NCBI GenBank assembly: GCA_030068145.1
Contig: JAPJBO010001000.1
Location: forward strand, 1-64,000
Direction of reading: 5' to 3'
DNA length: 64,000 bases
DNA from: Diplonema papillatum
Lineage: Eukaryota > Euglenozoa > Diplonemea > Diplonemida > Diplonemidae
The notes under the pieces were generated by a model. It did not search any database, was not told the origin of the DNA, and saw nothing but the letters and a program-made list of their open reading frames with translations. Shown piece after piece: positions 1-10,167 of this stretch; position 1 is the stretch's first letter; every line of letters starts with the position of its first letter. The translations under genes were made by a program, and so were the position numbers.

Positions 1-6
1 TTTTGA

Positions 7-1316
7 CCCCCCCTAGGGCTATGTAGGATGGAAACGTTGGAAACGTTTCCGTTTCCTTGCCGTTTCCTTCTTTTTGGCGGTGGATGGAAACGCCGTTTCT
101 TTTCAAAAGAAACGGCTGGTATGCCACTAGTATACTGGCTGAAGGTCCTACCGGAAATGTGTTCCGAACGGCGGACCCCGCAATCCAGTGGGAAACCATG
201 GACAAGGAGGCTCCGAAAAAAGGAGGAAGAAGCATAAGAGTTGCGACCGCGTGGAGCAGACGCAACCACACGCATCCGGTTGTGATGACTTGAGGTCTGC
301 AGCTCTTTATACCAATGGCTGTTGTGGCGACGATGCTCTGTTATGCGAGGCCGTTGGCCAACGCGCTGAAGACGATCGGGAAAGCACATCCGCTTCCAAT
401 AATAGGCTATACAGATACGATCGTTCAGTACAAGCGGGAGCACCGCCGCGCCACAGGCTACAAGACCGGGGTTTTCGGCGGTGTAAGACAAAGAGGGAGT
501 GCAATCAGCATCAGGAGGTGAGAAGGGCACACGTATGCCGGGGCAATGTTGAACCCGGCCAGAAAAGCGATGGCCACGCAGTAACGTGTGCGTTAAACAT
601 CGATTGCCACAGTGCACCTTGCATACGACGACGGGTGGCAACCGTCACCGGAAGGGGCACCATCGGGCGGTGTTGTCGGAGCATAGACAGCGACGGCAGG
701 AAGAACCCACCGACAATGCAGAAGAGGACGGCAGATTCAAAAAGCCCCACTCGGCACGGCTGCCGATACAAGTAAAACATGAGAACGTGGGTTGGAAGCA
801 GCAGAGGACGAAGTGGTAGGCACAGAAGAGTGGAATCTGGTGTCAGAAAACCTCAGCATCCGCATGTGACGACATTCTGCATCATTAGCTTGTGGTTACC
901 TATTTGCTCGTGTCAGATCGCCGACGAAAGAAAGCGGTGAGCATCAGCGACTGCTCTGCACAAACGAGACCGCGACGACACACAAGAAGGGGCCGAGCCA
1001 AGTCGAAGAACAGCCCAGGAAGGGCCCTGAAGAGTCAGAGAGCCCGCCAGAAGACGGAGGAAGAGAAGTGCCAGCTAGTAGATCAAAAGAAGAAGGTGAT
1101 CCCGCCCTCTGAAAGGAAAGCCAAAATTTGGCTGGAAACGGACACCTGACGGACACACAGAAGGACCCGCGAAGCGGTATCCTATAGGACCCCTCAGCAT
1201 GAGGAGCCTTCCGGCGTTTCTTTTAAAAGAAACGGAAACGTTTCCGTTTCCGTTTCCGTTTCCATATTTCGAAAAAACTAAAAGAAACGGCGTTTCCATC
1301 CAACTTAGCCCTAGGG
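7..1316. mobile_element. TIR element (about 1.3 kb) with TTTCC/GGAAA-rich ends
   Basis: The left end (from about 7) and the reverse complement of the right end (to about 1316) share a run of C, then CTAGGGCTA, then GGATGGAAACG, followed by GGAAAC/GTTTCC repeats. The inverted ends are about 100 bp, imperfect and internally repetitive. The right end abuts an 18-bp G run, so no target duplication can be read. The interior has overlapping ORFs of up to 195 codons (188-775, +), none with a recognisable domain, so this looks like a non-autonomous DNA transposon. The ends are clear; the class is unknown. Confidence 0.6.
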
Positions 1317-1567
1317 GGGGGGGGGGGGGGTGTGCAGCGCTCTTGTTAAGGATCAGCCACTTTGGCCGGATGGCCGGATAAACCAGACCCCCCCCCTCCC
1401 CCTCTACAGTGCAGTTGCCTTGGAGGCTGGGTGGTCAAATTCTCTAAAGGTGAAATGGTCAAAATTCCCTGCCAAAAGTGGGCCCACAAAAATTTTCCGA
1501 AGTGTGGTATTTGGGATATTTGCCAGGGATTATCCTTCATGGTTAAAAAAATATTTTTTCACCAAAA

Positions 1568-2270
1568 AAAAAAAAATTCTGAAAACAGGCCGGTGAAAAA
1601 AGATATTTTTAACCATGGGGATTTCTGGTGAAAACTTTTTGGCAAGGGACCCAGGCTACAGGCTCAGATCCTGGAGTCGTAGTTGCTGTTTTGTGTACAG
1701 CCTGCCGTCCAGAAATATCTCTGGGGCCATGAGGGGCGTTGGGATTAGCGTGTTGGGGGGCGCCTGTTGTGAGCAGCTTCGCCCTGCCTCGATTCGTTGA
1801 AAGGCGTTGAGGCCATCATGCCGTAGTGCCGTAGTGCCCACTGGGACTGACAAGTGAAGGCTACAACTAAGTGGAGAAGCAGCAGCCAGATTGTGTTTTC
1901 CATCACACCCAGTAATCAGTCACTGGAGGATCGTTTGCTATCCTGAAGCTCACAGGCCTGAAAGGATTTTGAAACTAAAAGAGATGTCGCTCGCCGCATT
2001 TGGTTTTAGTGGTGCTGCCACTGGCCCTGATAACAATACATTGCAGTACGACTACAGCAACTGGAAGGGACCGAAGTTGGAGAAACAGGCTCTCCTGAGA
2101 GGTGTCCAGCAGGGAACCGGGACGAACGGGTTGAAAAATGCGCAGCTCTTTGGGACACTGCTTGCTTCAGCAATCCCAGCTTTCCCACGCGCAGCGTGGG
2201 AAAAAATTTTTTCTGGCCATATCAAAGATTTTTTAACCGGGATTTTTCAGAATTTCGGGGATTAGAATAA
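1568..2270. mobile_element. TIR element family A, copy 1
   Basis: Near-identical sequence recurs at 17369-17980. The left end reads AAATTCTGAAAA, GGCCGGT, AAAAAAGAT; the right end is its imperfect inverse (TTTTTTAACCGGGATTTTT CAGAATTT). The two copies differ mainly in an internal stretch (2010-2160 here, shorter and replaced in copy 2), as expected for independently decayed non-autonomous elements. Both contain a palindromic hairpin around CCCACGCGCAGCGTGGG. There is no coding capacity. Flanking similarity (1430-1560 against 2270-2340 inverted) suggests the true element may be larger here. Confidence 0.6.
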
Positions 2271-2753
2271 CCCCTGGTATTTGGGGCAAAAAAAAAATTT
2301 TTTTTTTCTGACCGCCCACCGTGATGACCACCTCAGAGTGTGACAGGTAGCGTCTCCCCCCTCCACAGTGAAAATAGCCTATGAGGGGGGGGGGTGGGGG
2401 TACGACTCCCCGTGGGGAGGCTGTCCGGAAAACCTATTTTTGAGATTTTTTGACGTTTGGATGGCTATTCCAGGCACCAATCACCTGGAAATACAGTTTG
2501 GATGTCTTGGAGAGGGTCCTTGAGGGCACCCCGCACTTTTCAGTACCTTTCCCGTCGTTTTTGAGGTGTTATGAGGGGTGCTGACACAGCCGACCCCCCC
2601 TCGGGGCGGCGGGCGCATTTCCATGCCGCTGGCTCGGTAAACATCAGGAACCCCCGTGGACACGCGTTCAAGACCTCTGAACGGCCATAAATCCTCTCCT
2701 GGGGCCTTCCGCGCCCCAGAAACGGCGAGGAACACTTCCAAAACCACTGATAA

Positions 2754-2875
2754 TACATCCAGGAACACGAAGAATGCCAGCGGAAACACTAGAAGTACAC
2801 GTGGAAACACTAAAAATACACGCGGAAACACTAAAAATACAAGCGGAAACACCACGAATGCACGCGGAACAGCTG
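2754..2875 (+). repeat. 21-bp minisatellite (about 6 imperfect copies)
   Basis: Units of the type GGAAACACTAAAAATACACG follow one another with point differences. Because the period is a multiple of three, long open frames appear on both strands (repeating GNTKNTR on +, VFPRVFL on -). I treat those ORFs as by-products. Confidence 0.7.
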
Positions 2876-3269
2876 AGATTGTACGCAGAAGTCCCTAAAA
2901 AGCCTGTACTGTAGACTGTAGGCATTCCAGCCCCTTCCCTTTGCGGTCTTGCAGCTCAGCGGGCTGCTGGGTGCCGTCTGCAGCACTGCCGGCTGTGTTC
3001 TCATCTCAGAAGGCTTGCCACCACAAAGGATCATTCTTTGGGCGGACAGAGTATTTTTCCTCACCTTTACCAGTATCGTTGGGCAGGTGTGTGCTTCCAG
3101 CGCGCACTGGAACTTTCTTCAGCAGTCGTTCATGATGGTCTTTCGTGCTGCCGTACTTCTTTATCCACTTATCGACAGTGTGTGTGGGTCGCCCGCCTGG
3201 GCTCACCTCTTCGTCCGAGTCATACTGGAGCTTTCTTACAGGGTTTGCTCCTGACGACTTAGGGGTCAC

Positions 3270-5205
3270 ACCCCGGTGTAGATCCTGGATACCTTCGTCT
3301 TCTTACGGTCTGTAGGTGTACTTCCGGATCCCCGACTGTTCTTTCTTCCAGAAATGCGCATCGCAGGAGTGCTAGGCTTTTAGCACGTGGTGCTTGCGTG
3401 AGGGAGCAACTCAAACACCATGTGTTTTCCGCTGCACCCTGCACCCTCCACAAACACAGTCTCCTTGCCAACCCTCGCGCCACTTTTTGCAACCATATCC
3501 CCCCCCACGCCCGACGGGAAACTGTCCCATCCCATTCGCCTACCAACGCCTCGTACTCATCCCTTGTGGGCTTGCAGAACACTCGCTTTCGTTGTGCCAG
3601 CCTTGCAAAAGAATGTCCCACCGGAACACAGGCAGCGCACGGCTCCGGACAACCGGGGCACGGGATGAGGTGGGGGTGTATCTGTTATTTTTTTCGTGAA
3701 TTTACCTGCAAATGGGTTGTTTTCTGCCCATATAGGTGCAACTACGTGCCGGGAGTCACCGCAAGTTCACTGAAGATGCCCTAACACACGTCCAAAAGCT
3801 GTTTCGAGCTGGCAGGTAGCACAAAATAACAACCAAATGACAAAAATACGTAAAAATAGGGTTTCCGGACAGGTTCTACAGTGGGAGTCGTACCCCCTAG
3901 GCATACATCCGATCCGACTCGTATGCGAGAATGATTCTCGCATTCTCGCATGAAATTCTCGCATATTCTCGCATGCGAGAATGATACGAGTGAAATACGA
4001 GAATGTGTAAACCACTCAAGAACCATGTATTTGACCCGTATTCGAGGCTCCGACAGCAATACCAAGTGAAGATAGCAAAAGAACGAAATAAGGCTATGCC
4101 AACTGCAGCTTTGTAGCTGGCATTGTGTCCTGCTTTCAAGACAAGGACACCTCAACACACTATGTTGTCAACAACAACTCTGGTTGCTCCATGGTATTGC
4201 TTTCAATGCTTGAATAGTGGTCGAAACCATGCTTCACAACAAGTGCTCCGTCCACCGCCGTGCAACTTCTCCGCTGCGGCTTCTTGTGTTTTCTTCTACG
4301 ATTTCCTCTGCCACAGCTCGTTTCGTGAAGCTGGCGGGTACCATTCAGTTGCCGCTGACTTAGGAGGCACCGGCTTTTTGAATATTGGCCTCGGGGCCGT
4401 TTGCAGGTGCATTATTAGATTGCAGGCTCTCTGGATGGCAACTATCCGCAGGTACGTCCGCGAGCCTTTGGCATCTAGCGAGCCCAGCAACAGCGAGTCA
4501 AGGAGACCTAATCCTCAAATAACGCTAAAAGCACAAGCAAATTCGGTTCCCGAGTTCATAAACAGCTTGAAAGCCTGTTTCCACGAACACACAAAACGAA
4601 CTGTGGCAGTGAAGTCGAGTGCCTGTCCAAGAGCCTGGACAAGAAATGCCCCTCCAAAAAATAAAATAGTTCGTCCATAAATTGCATGGCCATAAAATAG
4701 AATTCCGCAAATTAAAGGGCCATAAATTGTCAGGGTGTACAAAGCCTTCAGGCCAAAAAACGTCCAGATGCGCAAAAACACCCGTTTTTGGCCAAAATCA
4801 CGTCTCTGTATTATGCACTGCGCCGAAGGCGCGAAGGAAAAAAAAACACCACACAAAACCCTGGATAGCCCTTGGATAACCATTGGATAAAGCCTGGATA
4901 ATAGCAATTTTTTAACGCCACTAGGTTTAATGTTCGCGGAACTTCCGGAAAAAAATCGGGTGGATAATAGGTCTACCCCCCCCTTCAAAAAGTTAAATTT
5001 ATCTCCAAAACCAGTCGACCTATTATCCTAGGATAGTAGATCCCCCTGGATAGTAGGTCTACCCCCCTTTATGCTGTTTCCACACTTCTTCTCACTTTTT
5101 AAATTTTCAGTGGTGAGTTAAATTTTTATGGAAGTGGGCATCCGCCGACATTATCCTAGGATAATAGGTCCCCCTGGATAGTAGGTCTACCCCCCCTTCA
5201 GAGTT
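3270..5205. other. Gene-free stretch with short palindromic and direct repeats
   Basis: No ORF has recognisable features. At 3918-4010 there is a cluster of TTCTCGCAT / ATGCGAGAA motifs in both orientations, preceded by CCTAGGCATAC at about 3898; this echoes the MITE end at 59923 and may be a distant relative. From about 4960 to 5200, direct repeats of a CCTAGGATA..GGTC..CCCCCTGGATAGTAGG type occur three times, with a fourth partial copy near 6020. Confidence 0.4.
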
Positions 5206-5207
5206 CG

Positions 5208-5527
5208 GGCGAAGCTAAGTTCGGGCGATGCTAAGTTCTGGTGAAGCTCAGTTCGGACGACGCTCAGTTCGAGTGATGCTAAGTTCGGGCGAAGCTAAGT
5301 TCGAGTGATGCTAAGTTCGAGTGATGCTAAGTTCGGGCGAAGCTAAGTTCGGGCGATGCTAAGTTCTGGTGAAGCACCGTTCGGACGACGCTAAGTTCGA
5401 GTGATGCTAAGTTCGGGCGAAGCTAAGTCTGGGGAAGCAGCTCGGGCGAAGCTAAGTTCTGGTGAAGCAAAGTTCGGGCGAAGCTAAGTTCGGGCGAAAC
5501 TAAGTTCGGGTTCTGGTGATGCTGAGT
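5208..5527 (+). repeat. 16-bp minisatellite array 1 (GTTCGGGCGAAGCTAA)
   Basis: About 20 imperfect copies of GTTCGGGCGAAGCTAA. The core TTCGGGCGAA is itself a near inverted repeat (TTCG..CGAA), so each unit could fold. Variants mostly swap GGGC for TGGT or GAGT. It is directly followed by the conserved block with the tRNA-like head, and the same order is repeated at 6187-7110. Confidence 0.85.
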
Positions 5528-5639
5528 TCGGCGTGTACTACGGTGTAGCAAATGTGGCCTGGCAAGTTCGGCACCAGTACCCGGGGGGGGGGAGACCCCG
5601 CCAGACCCCGATTCCGGGGTGACCCAACTACCGCGAGAT

Positions 5640-5950
5640 ACTGAGAAACTCCGCAAAAAACGCGAATTTCGGGCACATCAGACCCCGAAGCGCAACAAAC
5701 CTCGAAAACAATCTTCGACCGGAAGCGTGTAATGGGCGGGGTTCGAACCCGGGCCTACCGGCCTGAAGGCCGACACCCGCTCACTCTGCCACCCCTATGC
5801 ATTTTGGCAGGGAAAAAAAAAGCTAGCTTCGCACATCCCCAGCTGCAAAAAAACAATACACTTTTGAGTGTAGAGAAAAGTGGGGTTGGCTCGAATAGAG
5901 GCTATTCATGTGTTGCATGTTCATAGGAGCACCAGTCTCGAAAAATGTTG
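5640..5950 (-). mobile_element. tRNA-like SINE head and body, copy 1
   Basis: On the minus strand, TGGCAGAGTGAG (about 5793-5782) matches a pol III A box and GGTTCGAACCC (about 5750-5740) matches a B box, about 40 bp apart, with a GGGTGG/CCGCCC pairing at the ends. The whole does not fold as a proper tRNA: the T stem overlaps the acceptor and the middle is a CGGCC-TTCA-GGCCG hairpin. The surrounding about 310 bp is duplicated at 6805-7100 with moderate divergence. This indicates a tRNA-derived SINE-like unit rather than a tRNA gene. Confidence 0.55.
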
Positions 5951-6186
5951 TTGTAAGCACAGCGGTGCAGGAGCAGATACACCAAAACCGTGGACCTATT
6001 CTCATAGGAATCATAGGTTAAGGTCCCCCTAGATAGCAGGTCCGCCCCTTTAGCTGCCTGACGAGACTCTGTTAAGCTTTTGACTGTTTTTGGAGCGCGT
6101 TCCTATATCGCACGAGCCGCAGGACTTTTGGACAAGTACGTGCGCTCGGCTAAGGCCGGCGCGTGGCGAGACTGGAGGCAGCAGTT

Positions 6187-6702
6187 AAAGTTCGGGGAAC
6201 AGCAAAGTTCGGGCGAAGCTAAGTTCGGGCAATGCTAAGTTCTGGTGAAGCAAAGTTCGGGTGAAGCTAAGTTCGGGCGAAACAAAGTTCGGGCGAAGCT
6301 AAGTTCGGGTGAGCAAAGTTCTGGTGAAGCAAAGTTCGGGCGAAGGTGAAGCTAAGTTCGGGCGAAACAAAGTCCGGGCGAAGCTAAGTTCTGGGTGAAG
6401 CAAAGTTCGGACGTTCTGGTGAAGCTAAGATCGGGCGAAACAAAGTTCGGCGAAGCTAAGTTCGGGTGAAGCAAAGTTCGGGCGAAGCTAAGTTCTGGTG
6501 AAGCAAAGTTCGGGCGAAGCTAAGTTCGGGTGAAGCAAAGTTCTGGTGAAGCTAAGTTCGGGCGAAACAAAGTTCGGGCGAAACAAAGTTCGGGCGAAGC
6601 TAAGTTCGGGTGAGCAAAGTTAGGTGAAGCAAAGTTCGGGCGAAGCAAAGCTCGGGTGAAGCTAAGTTCGGGCGAAACAAAGTCCGGGCGAAGCTAAGTT
6701 CG
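6187..6702 (+). repeat. 16-bp minisatellite array 2
   Basis: Same GTTCGGGCGAAGCTAA family as 5208-5527, about 32 units, with a higher share of AAACAAAGTTC variants. The array precedes the second copy of the SINE-like block, so the array and block were duplicated as one unit or spread together. Confidence 0.85.
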
Positions 6703-6804
6703 GGTGTAAAGTTTGGCCTCGTACCCGGGGCCCAGCACGGGGGGGGGCCGCCCTGGGGCAGCCTTTTCCCGCCGCCCCCCCCTCCGGTATTTCTCCGGGG
6801 GGCT

Positions 6805-7100
6805 GAGAAACTCCGCAAAAAACGCAAATTTCGGGCACATCAGGCCCCGAAACGACAGCAAACCTCGAAATAATCTTCGACCGGAAAAGTGTCATGGGCG
6901 GGGTTTGAACCCGGACACACCGGCCTGAAGGCCGACACCCGCTCACTCTGCCACCCATATACAGTTTCCCAGGGGGAGAAAAAGCCAGCTCCGCGCTATT
7001 ATCCAGTTCAAAACAATACACTTTTTTAGTGTAGAGAAAAGTGGGGTTGGCTCGAATAGAGGCTATTCACATTGCATGTTCATAGGACCTCCAGTCTCGA
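6805..7100 (-). mobile_element. tRNA-like SINE head and body, copy 2
   Basis: The same block as at 5640-5950, with A-box-like TGGCAGAGTGAG (about 6957-6946) and B-box-like GGTTCAAACCC (about 6914-6904) on the minus strand. Both copies share the flanking CTCCGCAAAAAACGC side and the GTGGGGTTGGCTCGAATAG side. Neither has a poly-A tail that I can identify. Confidence 0.55.
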
Positions 7101-7109
7101 AAGATATCT

Positions 7110-9343
7110 GCTGCCCTGAAAACGGCACCGACACGCCGCGTAAACGACCAGAACACACAGCCAAAACCACCCCCTACAACCGGTCTAAATCTGCAAGACC
7201 CAGAAATCTGCAAACAAGTACCCTGCTGCAGCCTGCAGGAAAGGTAAAAATAAAAAGAAATGTACCCCACCCTGAGTTCTGCCGGGTTCTTGGCGACTTC
7301 TTACCGACTTTCTACCGCACATATGCCACTTGTTGCATTGCAAGCAAATACTGCTTTCCCACTTCACCCTGTGTAATTGATACGCACGTTCGTGTGCAAA
7401 GTGTCCAAAGTTCAAGCACTACTCGGTTCTCCCGGGTCCTGTCAAGGCACTGAAAGTGCGGTCCACTGCCGGAACGCTTTTTGCCACCCTTGGCATTGCA
7501 GCGCTGAATGCACCGCACGCTTCACAGACAGGAACCACTATTTTCCGAAGCCTCCAGAGAGCAAGGTCGGTTGTGCTTGGTGCAATGGCGCAGGAACCCT
7601 ACCTGGACACCAGCCACCAGCCACCAATCACTGCAAACTCTCCAAACACTACGGGAATCGAGGAGCCTAGTACAAGCAGATTAACCTTCTGCTCATGAAG
7701 CATCATTTCCAAAGTCACTTCCTTGTGGTTTTGAGTGAGCCTTCTCCTTTCAGATACGGCCGTGCCATGCTGGCTCTTGGTGGATGCTAGCTAGAGGGGT
7801 GACATTCAAGCGAGCTTGAACCGCCGCGCCGAAGGTTCCCCTGTGCCCTGGGTCCCATGATTGGCTGTTCTCGGCTGGTATGTCCGAGTCGGTGTTTCCT
7901 CGTCTTCAGACTTCTTGGTGTAGCTCCAACGTCCGGGTCTGCCACTGGCACGAGGCCCCCGTTTCTCTGCTCGTCTCTACTGCTTCACCTCGTGCTTCCA
8001 CCGGCCCGGGCCTGCCTCAGTTTTCAGCAACGAATTTGTCATATATAGCGGTCTGCGCGATCACCGTCCCCTGCATCCGCTGGCCCTTGGCTGTGGAAAT
8101 TTTAGGCCTCGCGGTGGTTTTCACTACGTCCCGTAGTCGTCTGGTTCTGGTGCGGGGTTGCTCTTTGCGGTCCCGGGCACTTCTGTCATTCTCAGCCCAT
8201 GGGCTTCCGTATCGCGTGTATTTTGTCGGTTTGAGAGCCCTTCCGTAGCTTGGAAAACGGAAAGAGAAGCAATCATCTGGCGACAACTATCAGAAAGAGG
8301 GACAGAACTTCCGACGCTCAACCGACTCGTCTGTGCCATCGGAACAGGAGTCTGAATCATCTTCACTTCAGCTTTGGTGTGGGCGGATTCGGAATGGCGG
8401 CTCCCCCTCCATAAGTACAACCGGTTTCTTGAGCAGACTATGGGTGGTGCGCGCCCGCACTGGACACCCTCGCCTAGAAGGGTGCTGTCGGAGTGCATGA
8501 ATGCGTAGGTCTTATTTGCCGCTTTGACTGCTGTTACTGGCTTAAGATATGGCCTAAGCTAACTACTACCATTTGTTCCGCATCCTTTCAATCTTTGGCT
8601 GCCAAGTCGCTGTATGTGTTCTGCAAGGGTTTCGATGCACTCCGAAATGTGGGTACCAACAACCGGCAGCTGCGGAGGAATAGCTACCGAGTACGGGTGC
8701 GTGGCGTTCGTGGACGCGCAACTGTGTACAACCAAGCGTCACGCAAGCAGCAGGCGAGACAGGCCGCTCCTTATTTGTGGCCGCTTATTATTTGCAGTTC
8801 AACGTGTCGGGAGCAGCAGTTGCCGATGGCGAAAAGTAAGCACGTACGCGGGTGCAGAACGTCGATGCAGACGCCAATGCGGCAAATGGCGAACAGACAG
8901 AATAGACGGCGAAGAAGGCGAGAGAGACGTGAGATAGTTGATGGGAAACATGCATCGCCCACTCCTCGCGTTTTGGACTTCGTAGCTCTGCGACAGCTTT
9001 ACTTCCGGGGGAAAGAAGACCCTGTTGAGTTTGCCTCTAGTCTGACTTTGTGCAGCCAGGCGGGGCAGGCAGGTAGATCCAAATATGACCGGTGTTTGTG
9101 GGTGAAACTGTCATTTCGAGTCGCCGCTTTCGAGCGACCTGCCTGAGGCACGGCACGCGGCAGCGAAATTTCACATGCACCCTTCTTTCCTAAAGCGTAC
9201 AATCGCATCGAAGGGTCGCTGTCCTGGGATCAAAATGTGCGAGAAGGCTACAAAAATCTTGACATTTTACCTAAATTGCAGTACTGGGGAGTTGGGAGTT
9301 TTGAACCTAGAGGAGGCGTTAGCCCATAGTTCCCCCTCAGACA
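7110..9343. other. Intergenic stretch upstream of the exchanger gene
   Basis: Several ORFs of 60-217 codons overlap on both strands, the longest at 8493-9146 (+). None shows a domain, a repeat or a consistent frame. The minus strand at 8017-8498 has some acidic and basic stretches that could be a decayed gene. I see no RNA gene. Confidence 0.35.
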
Positions 9344-10167
9344 ATGGGTGCCCGAAAACGTCAACCGGGGGTGGCCACTATAACGTTCGGAGCAGTCATT
9401 ATCGTGCTCGGAGCAGTTCCAGCTGTCTGGCAGAGTGTGTATGAAGGTAGCCGCGAATCCAGCAGTATCCACCATCGAGCAGGGAGATCACTTCTGGCTA
9501 CATCGTATCCTGAATGGACGCGGGCCCTGCTGGACCGAGCATGCGTTCAAAGCGCTTCGTGCTCTTCGCGTGATTCGTGTGAGACTGCATGCAACTCGGA
9601 CTCAGCTTGTCCTGGATACATGTTTATCGCTGGTAGCAGCTCAGGTAGCATCTGTAGGACTTTCTCAGCGGTCGATTCCTTCACCGCTCCCTCAGACGAG
9701 GTCCTGTACCGAAAGCCGGGCCCACCTTGTATCCTCTACGACGACGTTGCCGCAACAGCGTCCGGCAATTCCTATTCAGGCGTCGTGTCGCGCGTCGGCT
9801 CCGAAGCCACAGTTCTGCTCACGGACACGGGGGAGAACAGAACCTTTGCCTGGTCGGATGTTTCTTTGGTCGTCGCTGGGGGCGCTTATGCATGCGGAGC
9901 TGCCAGCTCCAGCTCATCCGCGTTGTATCCTCCAGATTTGTTCTCAAAGGATCAGAGGAAAAATGGCGCAGTCGTCTTGTACCTTGTAGGCGTTCTCTAT
10001 TTGTTTTTCGCGCTCGCCATAGTCTGCGACGATTATTTTGTCCCGGCTCTTGAGGTAATTACGGTAAAACTCCATCTATCTGATGACGTCGCAGGCGCCA
10101 CTTTCATGGCTGCAGGGGGGTCGGCTCCTGAGCTTTTCACCTCACTCATTGGGGTTTTCATTGCAAA
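9344..10167 (+). CDS. NCKX: NCKX exon 1: signal/TM, Cys-rich region, alpha-1 start
   Basis: ATG at 9344 opens a 274-codon exon. Residues about 10-30 are hydrophobic (signal anchor). Residues about 60-115 hold eight or so cysteines ([23 protein letters not shown]), resembling a PAN/Apple-like fold. Next comes [16 protein letters not shown], the standard NCKX lead-in, then [17 protein letters not shown] and [13 protein letters not shown]. The exon ends GCAAA before GTATGACC, and the split codon joins exon 2 as lysine. The PAN-like call is weak; the exchanger part is clear. Confidence 0.88.

Noticed and set aside
2481-2898. Repetitive ORFs on both strands
   Set aside because: By-product of the 21-bp minisatellite, whose period keeps frames open.
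5732-5800. tRNA gene on the minus strand
   Set aside because: A and B boxes match, but T stem and acceptor overlap and there is no 5-bp/7-nt anticodon arm; kept as a SINE-like head instead.
8493-9146. 217-codon ORF as a host gene
   Set aside because: Arg-rich, no domain, overlapped by equally long ORFs on both strands, no splice or start context.
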